DNA of 31,811 nucleotides from Flemingiibacterium sp045636145 (lineage in GTDB: Bacteria > Bacillota > Clostridia > Oscillospirales > CAG-272). The stretch covers positions 1 to 31,811 of the forward strand of contig JAZTWV010000048.1 in assembly GCA_045636145.1 (NCBI GenBank). The letters run 5' to 3'. Both the position numbers and the translations under genes were made by a program. Of the stretch, positions 1 to 8,157 are shown in pieces (positions within the stretch are counted from its first letter, which is position 1; every line of letters begins with the position of its first letter). Under the pieces are notes generated by a model that made no database searches, had not been told where the DNA came from, and worked only from the letters and a program-made list of their open reading frames with translations.

Positions 1-55
1 AGGCGTTTTTTTGCCGTATATTTCCATATAGTCCGCGATATCTCGCCCACAGCTA

Positions 56-84
56 TTGACAAAACACGCAAACTGTAGTATAAT
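56..84 (+). promoter_or_regulatory. Sigma-A promoter of the CNNM/CorC-like gene
   Basis: TTGACA at 56-61 and TATAAT at 79-84 are separated by exactly 17 nt, a perfect vegetative promoter. Transcription would start near 91, leaving a leader of about 185 nt before the TTG start codon at 277. Confidence 0.85.
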
Positions 85-90
85 AATCTA

Positions 91-270
91 AATGTAAATA
101 CGAAAGCAGGTGAAAATCTATAATGGATGGCGGTGGCCATACTAACCCTCCTTTATGCACGGTAAAGTACATATATACCGTTTGGGTGTCAAACAGGCGC
201 ATCCTTCCGAGGCGTGAATGATGAAACGTCAGCGTTATTTTAAACACTCAATAAAAGTATCTAAGGAGGA
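91..270 (+). promoter_or_regulatory. Long structured 5' leader, class not recognised
   Basis: The transcript leader contains short hairpins, including ACGGTA (159-164) pairing with TACCGT (176-181), and ends in AAGGAGGA at 263-270. I compared it by eye with the M-box, manganese, fluoride and cobalamin riboswitch consensus patterns and could not match any. A metal- or nucleotide-sensing element would fit a CNNM-type transporter gene, but that is inference. No convincing ORF is seen in positions 1-276. Confidence 0.35.
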
Positions 271-276
271 CATATT

Positions 277-1647
277 TTGGAAGGCAATTTATGGCTTATG
301 CTTTTGTTTCAGATAGTTCTTATCGCACTCAATGCAATATTTGCGTATGCGGAAACAGCTGTTATAAGCGTAGGCGAGGGAAAGCTTGAAAAGCTTTCCG
401 AGGATGGCGATAAACGCGCCAAAAAACTACTTAAATTAACATCGAAACCGGCTAAATTCCTTGCAACAATACAGGTAGCCATAACCCTTGCAGGATTTCT
501 CGGCTCTGCATTTGCGGCACAAAATTTCTCCGGCCCTATTGTAAAGTGGATTATTTCACTTGGCGTAAAGGAAATATCCGAATCCACACTTGACGCCGCT
601 GTTGTAGTTCTTATTACGCTTATTCTTTCATACTTCACACTTGTATTCGGCGAGCTTGTTCCGAAGAGAGCCGCAATGCGAAATCCCGAAAAGACAGCAC
701 TTTCTCTTGCAAAGCTTATCAGCCTTATCGCAAAGCTGTTCGCACCTATCGTATGGATGCTCACAGTATCCACTAATTTGGTGCTTCGCCTTATCGGCAT
801 TGATCCAAACAAAATAGATAATGACGTAAGCGAGGAGGATATCCGCGTTATGGTGGATTCCGCCGCAAAAAACAGCTCAATTGACGACGAAGAGCGCACT
901 TTCATCGAAAATATCTTTGAGTTTGATGATCTCACCGCCGGTGAAATTGCAACTCACAGAACAGATGTAACGATGCTGTGGCTTGATGAATCGGACGAGG
1001 AGTGGAACAGTGCTATACACGATAAGTGCCATATGTTCTATCCCGTTTGCGGTGAAAGCGTTGACGACGTTGTGGGTGTGCTGTATCTCAAGGATTATTT
1101 CCGCCTTGATGACAAGCGACGTGATGCCGTAATGGAAAAAGCGGTGAAGAAGCCATATTTCGTACCGGAAAGCGTAAAAGCAGACGTTTTGTTCCGCAAT
1201 ATGAAAAAGGGCGGAAGAACCTTTGCCGTGGTGCTTGACGAATACGGCGGTATGCGAGGAATCGTGACCATGAACGACCTCATTACACGTCTTGTAGGTG
1301 ATCTTGGTGACGATGCGGAAAATGAGAAACCTGCGGTAGAGCTTGCACAGACAGGCGAGCTTACATGGAAGCTTACCGGTAACGTTCCGCTTGACGAGAT
1401 CGCCGAGACTATGAAGCTTGATATTCCTGCCGATGATTTTGATACCTTCAGCGGCATGGTGTTCTCAGAGCTTGATTCGATTCCCGACGACGGCGAGTCC
1501 TTTACGCTTGAGGCGTGGGGAATGAGGATAAGCGATCCTGTGATAGTGGAGCATCAGATAGAATCCGCTGTCCTGACACGCCTTGAGCCGTTCCCGACAG
1601 ATGAAGATGAGGACGACGAAAGGTCCGACGAAAACGATGATGAATAA
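277..1647 (+). CDS. CNNM / HlyC-CorC family membrane protein (DUF21-CBS-CorC)
   Basis: A 456-aa integral membrane protein of the hemolysin C/CorC (CNNM) family, whose members are linked to magnesium or other divalent cation export. The N-terminal DUF21-like domain (about residues 1-190) has several membrane spans and the typical stretch LVFGELVPKRAAMRNPEKTA. A CBS pair follows at about 205-335, then the CorC/HlyC C-terminal domain at about 345-435, and a highly acidic tail (DEDEDDERSDENDDE). The TTG start is chosen because AAGGAGGA lies 6 nt upstream; no in-frame ATG is as well placed. The gene stands alone between its own promoter and terminator. Family assignment is secure. The transported ion is not shown by the sequence. 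Confidence 0.9.
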   Translation: MEGNLWLMLLFQIVLIALNAIFAYAETAVISVGEGKLEKLSEDGDKRAKKLLKLTSKPAKFLATIQVAITLAGFLGSAFAAQNFSGPIVKWIISLGVKEISESTLDAAVVVLITLILSYFTLVFGELVPKRAAMRNPEKTALSLAKLISLIAKLFAPIVWMLTVSTNLVLRLIGIDPNKIDNDVSEEDIRVMVDSAAKNSSIDDEERTFIENIFEFDDLTAGEIATHRTDVTMLWLDESDEEWNSAIHDKCHMFYPVCGESVDDVVGVLYLKDYFRLDDKRRDAVMEKAVKKPYFVPESVKADVLFRNMKKGGRTFAVVLDEYGGMRGIVTMNDLITRLVGDLGDDAENEKPAVELAQTGELTWKLTGNVPLDEIAETMKLDIPADDFDTFSGMVFSELDSIPDDGESFTLEAWGMRISDPVIVEHQIESAVLTRLEPFPTDEDEDDERSDENDDE

Positions 1648-1655
1648 ATAAAAAA

Positions 1656-1691
1656 ATGCTGTCCCGTGTGATTGCGGGGCAGCATATTTTT
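1656..1691 (+). terminator. Intrinsic terminator of the CNNM gene
   Basis: An 11-bp stem (1656-1666 with 1675-1685, one G-U pair), an 8-nt loop, then ATTTTTG. It begins 9 nt after the stop codon. Confidence 0.85.
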
Positions 1692-1736
1692 GTAAGTCAA
1701 GCTTTCATGTTTTTGTGCAATATTGCACCACGGAAA

Positions 1737-1772
1737 AAAGCACTGTCAGTGACAGGCGCATGACAGTGCTTT
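1737..1772 (-). terminator. Intrinsic terminator of uxaC
   Basis: Perfect 12-bp inverted repeat AAAGCACTGTCA / TGACAGTGCTTT with a 12-nt loop. On the minus strand it is followed by a run of T, and it lies just past the uxaC stop. Confidence 0.8.
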
Positions 1773-1785
1773 TGTATTCATTTTA

Positions 1786-3198
1786 TCAGAATCCGAAATA
1801 GCTCTTGGTGTTGTTGTAGCAGATGTCAACAACAAGCTCTGCAAGAGTGTCTACATCGCAGGGATACTCGCCGTTTTCCACCCACTTGCCGATAAGGTCG
1901 CAGAGGATGCGGCGGAAGTATTCATGACGTGTGTAGGAGATAAAGGAACGGGAGTCGGTAAGCATTCCGAGGAAGTTGCCGAAGGAGGAGAGATTTGCAA
2001 GGTCGGTCATCTGACGGCGCATACCCTCAAGATTGTCGTTGAACCACCAAGCAGAGCCCTGCATTACCAGCGGCTTGCCGTCACCCGAGGTCTCAAAGCA
2101 TCCGCAAAGAGCCGCAACAGCCGCATTGTCGCCGGGGTTGATGGAGTAGAGAATAGTACGGGGAAGCTTGCCGTCTGCCTCAGCCTTGTCAAGAAGGCGT
2201 GAGACGGGAGTGATCATATCGTAGTTTCCGATGGTGTCAAAGCCGGTATCCGGACCAAGTTTCTTAAACATACGCGCGTTCTGATTGCGAAGCACGCCGA
2301 AGTGGAGCTGCATTACGAATCCGCGGCATTTGTACTGTGCGGCAAGGAATGCAAGAAGCTCTGTGCGTATCTTTGCGGTCTCCTCGGTGCTCATGCCGTT
2401 TCCGTCGCTTGCAATAGCCTTCTTGAATATCTCAGTAAGCTCGTGGTTGGAAGCCTCGGCAAAGAGAGTGTATCCGTCAAGACCGTGGTCTGCGGTCTTG
2501 CATCCAAGCTCGCAGAAAAGGTCAAGTCTCTGCATGAGAGCAAGCTTAAGAGAGTCAATATCAACGATATTAACGCCGGACACATGGGAAAGCTTTGCGA
2601 TATAGCCTGCAAAGCCGGGCTTGTCAACAGCAAATGCCTTGTCGGGGCGGAAAGCAGGAAGAACGCGGACAGGGAAGGAAGGATCGTCGCGGAGCATCTT
2701 GTGCCATTCAAGGGTGTCGATAGGGTCATCGGTGGTGCAGATAGTCTCAACACCGGAATTCTTGATGATGTTGCGTACGCTCATGGAAGGATCGCGGAGC
2801 TTCTCGTTGCAGATCTCCCAGATAGCGTCGCAGTTGTCTTCGCTTATGATAAGATCGCAGTCAAAATAACGCCGAAGCTCAAGATGTGACCAGTGATAAA
2901 GAGGATTGCCGATAAGCTTTGGCATTACCTTGCACCAAGCCTTGAATTTGTCATAGTCGGATGCAGAGCCTGTGATGAATTCCTCGTCTACGCCGCAGCA
3001 TCTCATAGCACGCCACTTGTAGTGGTCGCCGCCAAGCCAAAGCTCGGTGATGTTGTTGTATACCTTATCCTCTGCAATATCCTTTGGCGGAACATGGCAG
3101 TGATAGTCAATGATAGGGAGCTTTGCCGCATAGTTGTGGTAGAGTGCCTGCGCCGTTTCGGTCTCAAGTAAAAAGTCTTTGTCCATGAACTCATTCAT
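1786..3198 (-). CDS. uxaC: Uronate (glucuronate/galacturonate) isomerase
   Basis: A 470-aa enzyme of the UxaC family, which converts D-glucuronate to D-fructuronate and D-galacturonate to D-tagaturonate at the start of hexuronate breakdown in the cytoplasm. It is a metal-dependent amidohydrolase-type barrel; the HxH motif is seen in DYHCHVPP near the N terminus. Length is normal for the family. The open frame extends upstream to 3330, but the start at 3198 (MNEFMDKDFLL) is preferred: it has AAAGGAG about 10 nt upstream and begins where the family begins. The longer reading would add 44 hydrophobic residues translated from the promoter. No other hexuronate genes lie nearby, so the rest of the pathway must be elsewhere. 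Confidence 0.93.
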   Translation of the reverse strand: MNEFMDKDFLLETETAQALYHNYAAKLPIIDYHCHVPPKDIAEDKVYNNITELWLGGDHYKWRAMRCCGVDEEFITGSASDYDKFKAWCKVMPKLIGNPLYHWSHLELRRYFDCDLIISEDNCDAIWEICNEKLRDPSMSVRNIIKNSGVETICTTDDPIDTLEWHKMLRDDPSFPVRVLPAFRPDKAFAVDKPGFAGYIAKLSHVSGVNIVDIDSLKLALMQRLDLFCELGCKTADHGLDGYTLFAEASNHELTEIFKKAIASDGNGMSTEETAKIRTELLAFLAAQYKCRGFVMQLHFGVLRNQNARMFKKLGPDTGFDTIGNYDMITPVSRLLDKAEADGKLPRTILYSINPGDNAAVAALCGCFETSGDGKPLVMQGSAWWFNDNLEGMRRQMTDLANLSSFGNFLGMLTDSRSFISYTRHEYFRRILCDLIGKWVENGEYPCDVDTLAELVVDICYNNTKSYFGF

Positions 3199-3259
3199 TG
3201 TTATGAATCTCCTTTGAAATATCATATTACCTTGGCTGTAAATATAAATTATTGGTATA

Positions 3260-3288
3260 ATCATAACATAAACGTTCCGAAATTTCAA
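3260..3288 (-). promoter_or_regulatory. Promoter of uxaC
   Basis: On the minus strand TTGAAA (3283-3288) and TATGAT (3260-3265) are separated by 17 nt. The start point would be about 55 nt upstream of the uxaC start codon. Confidence 0.65.
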
Positions 3289-3302
3289 TATAATTTGAAA
3301 AA

Positions 3303-3328
3303 GTTTATCGAATATACTTGCGATAAAC
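3303..3328. promoter_or_regulatory. Inverted repeat between divergent promoters, candidate operator
   Basis: GTTTATCG at 3303-3310 and CGATAAAC at 3321-3328 form a perfect 8-bp inverted repeat around a 10-nt spacer. It overlaps the -35 of the rightward promoter and lies 14 nt upstream of the uxaC -35. The regulator is unknown; uronate regulators of the GntR or LacI type would be natural candidates. Confidence 0.5.
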
Positions 3329-3346
3329 ATAAAATTGTGTTAAAAT
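3318..3346 (+). promoter_or_regulatory. Promoter of the PHP-mutS-lrp-aminotransferase operon
   Basis: TTGCGA (3318-3323), 17 nt, TAAAAT (3341-3346). It is divergent from the uxaC promoter and its -35 overlaps the inverted repeat. Confidence 0.55.
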
Positions 3347-3381
3347 ATAAAATAGGTACTTTTTGAAAGGGTGTCATCACG

Positions 3382-4200
3382 ATGTATATTCATGATTCGC
3401 ACGTTCACACAAAATATTCCTTTGACGGTCCAAAGGATATAAACGGGGAAATTGATACAATAATCGAAACTGCAATCGCACGCGGCGTTAATGAAATATC
3501 CCTCTGCGATCACTGCGATATCGACGATATACTTGACGGCATATATCCGCCCTTTGAAGCGGACGTTATAAAGACTGATATACTCCGCGCCAAGGAGAAG
3601 TACAAAGGGAAGATACAGATAAACTACGGCGTGGAGCTTGGACAGGCCCACGCAAGACGCGATGAAGCCGAGGCACTTATTAAAAAGCAGGGGTTTGACT
3701 TTATAATCGGCTCTCTGCACAATCTTCGGGGTTATCCCGATTTCGCATTTCTTAAAATGGATATTATGTGCGATGAGCAAATCGAATATCTTATAAAGCG
3801 TACATTCTCCGAGCTTTCGGAGCTTGTGGACTTTGGCTGTTTCGGAGCACTTGCCCACATTACATATATACAGCGCTACCTCACACTGTGCGGTAGAACC
3901 TTCGACCATACAAAATACGCCTATGACTTTGAGGTGCTTTTTAAAAAGCTGATTTCATCCGGCACAGCACTCGAAATCAACACGTCGGGACTTCGAAGAA
4001 ACAGTATCACAATGCCCGGATATGAGCTTTGCGCCATGTATCTGGAGTGCGGCGGCGAGCTTATAACAATCGGCTCAGACTCCCACGGAGCGGCTGATGT
4101 AGCCTGTGGAATAGAGGAAGCAGCCGCAGAGCTTCGCAGACTCGGATTCAAATCACAGACCGTTGTACGCGACGGAAAACTGACGCAAATCGAACTTTAA
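3382..4200 (+). CDS. PHP-family phosphatase, histidinol-phosphatase type
   Basis: A 272-aa metal-dependent phosphoesterase of the PHP superfamily, closest in length and motifs to histidinol-phosphate phosphatase (HisK/HisJ type), which would release histidinol from histidinol phosphate. Visible metal-ligand motifs in order are DSHVHTKYS at the N terminus, DHCDI, the GVELGQ strand, GSLHNLRG, and GSDSHG near the C terminus. GAAAGGG (3365-3371) lies 10 nt before the ATG. It is the first gene of a compact operon, with 20 nt to the MutS-like gene. No other his gene is nearby, so a broader sugar-phosphatase or nuclease-like PHP role remains possible. Confidence 0.8.
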   Translation: MYIHDSHVHTKYSFDGPKDINGEIDTIIETAIARGVNEISLCDHCDIDDILDGIYPPFEADVIKTDILRAKEKYKGKIQINYGVELGQAHARRDEAEALIKKQGFDFIIGSLHNLRGYPDFAFLKMDIMCDEQIEYLIKRTFSELSELVDFGCFGALAHITYIQRYLTLCGRTFDHTKYAYDFEVLFKKLISSGTALEINTSGLRRNSITMPGYELCAMYLECGGELITIGSDSHGAADVACGIEEAAAELRRLGFKSQTVVRDGKLTQIEL

Positions 4201-4220
4201 TATAAAGGAATACAAACAAA

Positions 4221-5810
4221 ATGCTTGATTCAACATTCAGTCTGCTGTATCCTGACGGCAGTGAGACACCCGGCAAAAGAGTAAACATATCGGATGAAGT
4301 CATTTCCGAGCTATCTCTTGATTATCTCATGGAACTGAAAAATTCTTCGCTGGCGGACTATTTTACCACGGATAAGGCTGTGATAGAATATCGAATGGCA
4401 ACGGTGAGCGACCTTATGAACAATCCCACTATCGTGGATACTCTCAAGAGCGTGCTCACGCTTCTTAACGATATAATCGAGCTTCGAGCCATCAGGGGTG
4501 AGACCGAGGTAGCAAAAAACTACCTTTACAGTATAACGGAAATCGAACTCTATATCGACATCGTGGCGCGGCTTGCCAAGGGATTTCAGTCGGTGCGGGA
4601 TAACGTAAAGTCTCCGGCGTTCATTAAGCTTACCGAAACTGTAACAGAGCTGTCAGAAAGCGACTATTACAAAGACCTGAATAAGAAGCTAAATGAGCTT
4701 ACCGCCAAGGTGCACGACGTCAAATCCATCACCATTGGAGTTAATCTTGATTCCGAGTTTCGTCCCACAGACGCAGGCGTTGTAAGCCTCAACGCAGAGC
4801 ATTTTAAATCGGGAAAAGTTATCGACAAGATACTGCGAATGGATTTTAAGGACGGCGATTATACCTGTATCGCACCCCTTGTGCCTTATAACCATTCAAA
4901 TACCGATAACGCCAAGATCGCCTTTACAAACGCATTCAACGGAGCAATGAACGACATTTTCAAGGCGGATGTGAGGCAGTGGAGACAGCTTGTGCAGGCG
5001 TATGTGCTGTCAAACACCGATTTTCTCCTGCGCATCATGCCTGAGATTGAATTTCTCACCAAGGCGCAGTATATGCTGCTTGCTCTTAAGAGCCGCGGTC
5101 TTGACCTTGCCGTTCCCGAAATCTGCGATATGGATAAACGGGAGTTTTCGGCGGTTAGCCTGTACAATCCCGCTGTGGCGCTTCGCGTCGATGCGGATAT
5201 GGTGAAAAACGACATTGATTTTGACGAAAACGCTAAAATTTATGTACTTACAGGCCCCAACAGAGGCGGAAAATCCGTTATTACCTGTGCTGTAGGTCAG
5301 ATTCAGGCTTTGGCACAGCTTGGACTGCCTGTTCCGGCAAAATCTGCCAAAATTTCGCCTGTAACCGCAATTTACACCCATTTTCCCACCGACAGCGGTG
5401 ATACGCTGGAAAAGGGAAGACTTGGTGAGGAATGCGCCCGACTTAACGCTATATTCGACACCGTGGATAAATACAGCCTCGTGCTGCTTGACGAATCCTT
5501 CAGCTCCACAGGCTCATATGAGGCATCCTATATCGCATCCGAGGTGCTTACGGGATTTTCTATTGTGGGATGCAGATGTCTATTTTCCACACACCTGCAT
5601 GAGCTGTCCGCCAAACTTGATGAAATAAACATAAGATGCAGAGAGCAGGGCGGTGTGGCAATTGATACGCTTGTGGCAGGCATCAAGGGTGCCGAGCGAA
5701 GCTTTGAAATCACAAGAGCCAAGCCTGACGGCAAATCTTATGCCAAGGATATTGCCGAAAAATTCGGACTGTCATATGATAAAATAATGGAACGTGTGAA
5801 AAACAAATAA
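4221..5810 (+). CDS. MutS-like ATPase lacking the mismatch-recognition domain
   Basis: A 529-aa MutS-superfamily ATPase. The C-terminal half carries the domain V signatures: Walker A GPNRGGKS (about 345-352), a Walker B region LVLLDESFSSTG (about 420-431) and FSTHLHEL (about 455-462). The N-terminal part is helical, resembling the MutS lever/clamp regions. The protein is far shorter than true MutS (about 850 aa), has no N-terminal mismatch-binding domain and no C-terminal Smr domain as in MutS2. It is therefore a MutS-related protein of unknown role rather than the mismatch-repair enzyme. AAAGGAA lies 11 nt upstream of the ATG. It is the second gene of the operon and is followed 21 nt later by the Lrp gene. 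Confidence 0.85.
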   Translation: MLDSTFSLLYPDGSETPGKRVNISDEVISELSLDYLMELKNSSLADYFTTDKAVIEYRMATVSDLMNNPTIVDTLKSVLTLLNDIIELRAIRGETEVAKNYLYSITEIELYIDIVARLAKGFQSVRDNVKSPAFIKLTETVTELSESDYYKDLNKKLNELTAKVHDVKSITIGVNLDSEFRPTDAGVVSLNAEHFKSGKVIDKILRMDFKDGDYTCIAPLVPYNHSNTDNAKIAFTNAFNGAMNDIFKADVRQWRQLVQAYVLSNTDFLLRIMPEIEFLTKAQYMLLALKSRGLDLAVPEICDMDKREFSAVSLYNPAVALRVDADMVKNDIDFDENAKIYVLTGPNRGGKSVITCAVGQIQALAQLGLPVPAKSAKISPVTAIYTHFPTDSGDTLEKGRLGEECARLNAIFDTVDKYSLVLLDESFSSTGSYEASYIASEVLTGFSIVGCRCLFSTHLHELSAKLDEINIRCREQGGVAIDTLVAGIKGAERSFEITRAKPDGKSYAKDIAEKFGLSYDKIMERVKNK

Positions 5811-5831
5811 ATCATGAAAGGGAATTTAACA

Positions 5832-6314
5832 ATGGATAACAATAACGAAATACTGTATCTTCTTGAAAACGACAGCCGCCTGACCCCCGAACAGCTTTCC
5901 GTAATGCTTGGAAAGGAAGTTGGCGATATCAAAGATATGATAAGCACCTACGAAAAAGACGGCGTTATTCTCGGCTACAAAGCACTTGTGGATTGGGATA
6001 AGACAGACCGCGAGTATGTTACTGCACTTATTGAATTAAAGGTAGCTCCTCAGCGCGACCGCGGCTTTGATAAGGTGGCAGAGAAGATATACAACTATCC
6101 CGAGGTGCAGTCGCTCTATCTTATGAGCGGAAGCTTTGACCTTGCGGTGTTTATCGAGGGCAAGACCATGAAAGAAGTGGCATTCTTTGTGGCGCAGAAG
6201 CTTGCTCCTATTGAGTATATCGTTGCCACATCCACCCATTTCGTGCTTCAGAAATACAAGGACAAGGGAACTATATACAAACACGCTCCCGAAGATATGA
6301 GAGGAATGCTTTGA
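5832..6314 (+). CDS. Lrp/AsnC-family transcriptional regulator
   Basis: A 160-aa regulator with an N-terminal winged helix (about residues 5-50) and a C-terminal RAM/AsnC ligand domain (about 65-145). These proteins form dimers or octamers and respond to amino acids. The start at 5832 is preferred over an in-frame ATG at 5814: AAAGGGA at 5817-5823 is spaced 8 nt from it, whereas nothing resembling a ribosome site precedes 5814. The stop codon is 3 nt before the aminotransferase start, so the pair is probably translationally coupled. This Lrp-aminotransferase pairing suggests local control of an amino-acid pathway. Confidence 0.92.
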   Translation: MDNNNEILYLLENDSRLTPEQLSVMLGKEVGDIKDMISTYEKDGVILGYKALVDWDKTDREYVTALIELKVAPQRDRGFDKVAEKIYNYPEVQSLYLMSGSFDLAVFIEGKTMKEVAFFVAQKLAPIEYIVATSTHFVLQKYKDKGTIYKHAPEDMRGML

Positions 6315-6317
6315 GAT

Positions 6318-7490
6318 ATGCTTGATTATACAAAAATTCTCTCAGATAAGGTAAGACACATCAAACCGTCCGGTATAAGAAAGTTTTTTGACCTGCTTAA
6401 TGACAAAAAGGATGTTATATCCTTGACAGTGGGAGAGCCGGACTTTCTGACACCGTGGCACATACGGGATGCGGCTATAGAAAGCTTGCAGATGGGCAGG
6501 ACATATTATACCTCAAATGACGGTATTCTGGAACTGAGAAGCGAAATATGCAATTACCTGAACCGCCGTTTTGACCTTAGCTACGATCACAAAAAAGAGG
6601 TTATAGTAACCGTTGGCGGCAGTGAGGCTATCGACATTGCGGTACGCGCACTTGTAAATCCCGGCGACGAGGTTATAATACCCATTCCGGCGTTTGTCTG
6701 CTACGGACCAATAGTTGAGCTTGCACACGGTGTGCCCGTGTATATTGAAACAAAGAAAGAAGATAAATTCAAGCTTACTCCCGAAGCTTTGCGAGCGGCT
6801 ATTACCGATAAAACAAAACTCCTTATCCTGCCGTTCCCGAACAACCCCACAGGCGCGGTGCTCACACGCGACGAGCTTGAAGAAATTGCAAAGGTGCTCC
6901 GCGGAACGGATATCATGGTGCTTTCCGATGAGATATACGGTGAGCTTACATACGGCTTTAAGCACACACCTATAGCCACTCTTGACGGAATGTGGGAGCG
7001 TACAGTTACGGTGTCGGGATTTTCCAAGGCATACGCCATGACAGGATGGCGCCTCGGATATCTCTGTGCACCCGAACCGCTTGTGTCACAGATGCATAAA
7101 ATACATCAGTACGCCATAATGTGTGCACCTACCACCAGCCAGCTTGCGGCAATCGAAGCTCTGAAGCATGGCGATCCGGACATTGAAATGATGGCGGCTG
7201 AATATGACCGCCGCAGAAAGTACATACTTGACGGTTTCAAGAAGATCGGAATCGAATGCTTTGAGGCTGAGGGTGCTTTCTACGTGTTCCCATACATAGG
7301 GAAGTGGGGGCTTTCTTCCGACGAATTCTGTCAGAGATTGCTTGACGAGAAAAATGTGGCGATCGTTCCCGGAAATGCATTCGGAAGCTGCGGCGAGGGA
7401 TTTGCAAGAATCTCCTACGCATATTCGGTGGAGCATATTACAAAAGCACTCGAAGCAATGGGTGAGTTTGTGGAGAGTCTTGAAAAATAA
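6318..7490 (+). CDS. PLP-dependent class I/II aminotransferase
   Basis: A 390-aa fold-type I aminotransferase resembling the aspartate/aromatic group (PatA/AspC-like). Seen features are the substrate-side stretch SLTVGEPDF, the PLP contact region FPNNPTGAVL, SDEIYGELTY, and the Schiff-base lysine K237 in SGFSKAYAMTGWRLGY. The C-terminal arginine region is GEGFARISYAYS. Length is normal. GAGGA in the end of the Lrp gene acts as the ribosome site. As the last gene of the operon it is followed by a strong hairpin. The exact amino acid and keto-acid pair cannot be read from sequence. Confidence 0.9.
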   Translation: MLDYTKILSDKVRHIKPSGIRKFFDLLNDKKDVISLTVGEPDFLTPWHIRDAAIESLQMGRTYYTSNDGILELRSEICNYLNRRFDLSYDHKKEVIVTVGGSEAIDIAVRALVNPGDEVIIPIPAFVCYGPIVELAHGVPVYIETKKEDKFKLTPEALRAAITDKTKLLILPFPNNPTGAVLTRDELEEIAKVLRGTDIMVLSDEIYGELTYGFKHTPIATLDGMWERTVTVSGFSKAYAMTGWRLGYLCAPEPLVSQMHKIHQYAIMCAPTTSQLAAIEALKHGDPDIEMMAAEYDRRRKYILDGFKKIGIECFEAEGAFYVFPYIGKWGLSSDEFCQRLLDEKNVAIVPGNAFGSCGEGFARISYAYSVEHITKALEAMGEFVESLEK

Positions 7491-7498
7491 TCGGCACA

Positions 7499-7543
7499 CG
7501 TCACCTCCGCGTGAACTCTTAACCGAGGGAAGCGGAGGTGACG
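7499..7543 (+). terminator. Strong hairpin after the aminotransferase gene
   Basis: Perfect 12-bp inverted repeat CGTCACCTCCGC (7499-7510) / GCGGAGGTGACG (7532-7543) with a 21-nt loop. No T run follows, so it may act as an mRNA 3' stabiliser or weak terminator rather than a classic terminator. It is the last host feature before the mobile region. Confidence 0.5.
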
Positions 7544-7554
7544 GAAATTGAGCT

Positions 7555-7567
7555 TATTATACAAAAT
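7555..7567. repeat. Candidate left attachment site
   Basis: TATTATACAAAAT, identical to 16501-16513. Downstream a partial inverted arm GTTTTGTTTG (7575-7584) follows, so the site looks like half of a palindromic recombination site joined to phage sequence. Confidence 0.5.
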
Positions 7568-7661
7568 ATACACAGTTTTGTTTGACCGCCGCCGCGGCGA
7601 ATAAATGTTTTGTCCGGAGATCTTCGCCGGCGAGAATATATGTTCTATCTTGAGATAGAAG

Positions 7662-7688
7662 AAAGACTAACCATTACGGTTAGTCTTT
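7662..7688 (-). terminator. Bidirectional terminator abutting the repressor operon
   Basis: An 11-bp perfect stem AAAGACTAACC / GGTTAGTCTTT with a 5-nt loop lies directly against the stop codon of the minus-strand gene at 7689. T-rich sequence follows on the plus strand; on the minus strand the stem itself ends in TTT. Confidence 0.75.
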
Positions 7689-7931
7689 TTATTGTATTTC
7701 GGGGATGTACTGTACGTCTTCATCTATATCTTTTAGTATTTCCTCTATTTTATCGTGAAGTTTGTAGTAGTAGAGTGCATCCTGCAGATACTTATATGCA
7801 TCATCATTCATTCTGTATTTTTCTATGAAATAAGATTCGATTATTCTATATATGCCGTTTGCTATATTATCATCGTCCATATGGATTTCTGCAATAAGGT
7901 GTTCGTTTTTCTTTCTGTATTCGTTAGCCAT
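7689..7931 (-). CDS. Small acidic helical protein coupled to the XRE repressor
   Basis: An 80-aa hypothetical protein (MANEYRKKNEHLIAEIHMDD...), rich in charged and aromatic residues and predicted by eye to be largely helical. I do not recognise a family. Its start overlaps the end of the XRE gene by 8 nt and uses GGAGGG inside that gene, so the two are translationally coupled. Such partners of phage XRE repressors can be antirepressors, repressor stabilisers or toxin-antitoxin components; nothing in the sequence decides between these. Confidence 0.7.
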   Translation of the reverse strand: MANEYRKKNEHLIAEIHMDDDNIANGIYRIIESYFIEKYRMNDDAYKYLQDALYYYKLHDKIEEILKDIDEDVQYIPEIQ

Positions 7932-8145
7932 TTTTCCCTCCTTGTGTTCCGAGAAGCCAATCTAAAGACACTCCATATAAGTCTGCTAATTTTGCGAGTG
8001 ATTCCAAATCGGGTTGAGTTCTCCCTGTTTCCCATCCGGCATAGCATGGTTGAGATATTTTCAATATTTTTGCTATTTCTCTTTGATTATATCCGCTTTG
8101 TTTTCTTGCTTCAGTAAGTTTTTCGCAGAAAGCATCATAATACAT
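7924..8145 (-). CDS. XRE-family helix-turn-helix repressor
   Basis: A 73-aa protein consisting almost entirely of one HTH_3 (Cro/C1-type) domain: LTEARKQSGYNQREIAKILK, then ISQPCYAGWETGRTQPDLESL and ADLYGVSLDWLLG. GAGGTGAT precedes the ATG. It is transcribed away from the virion operon, the usual arrangement of a prophage repressor. An extended -10 (TGATATAAT on the minus strand, 8166-8174) overlaps one of the AATATT-centred repeats upstream, which suggests self-regulation. No peptidase or ligand domain is attached. Confidence 0.9.
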   Translation of the reverse strand: MYYDAFCEKLTEARKQSGYNQREIAKILKISQPCYAGWETGRTQPDLESLAKLADLYGVSLDWLLGTQGGKNG

Positions 8146-8157
8146 TTTGTTATCACC

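Noticed and set aside
91..270. A cobalamin or fluoride riboswitch upstream of the CNNM gene
   Set aside because: Short stretches such as GGTGAAAATC recall cobalamin leaders, but the conserved core and its order are missing.
1786..3330. The longer uronate isomerase reading starting at 3330
   Set aside because: The extra 44 residues come from promoter DNA and lack a ribosome site; the family starts at 3198.
3340..3909. A 189-aa minus-strand ORF opposite the PHP gene
   Set aside because: Shadow of a well-supported PHP protein. It would also run into the divergent promoter region.
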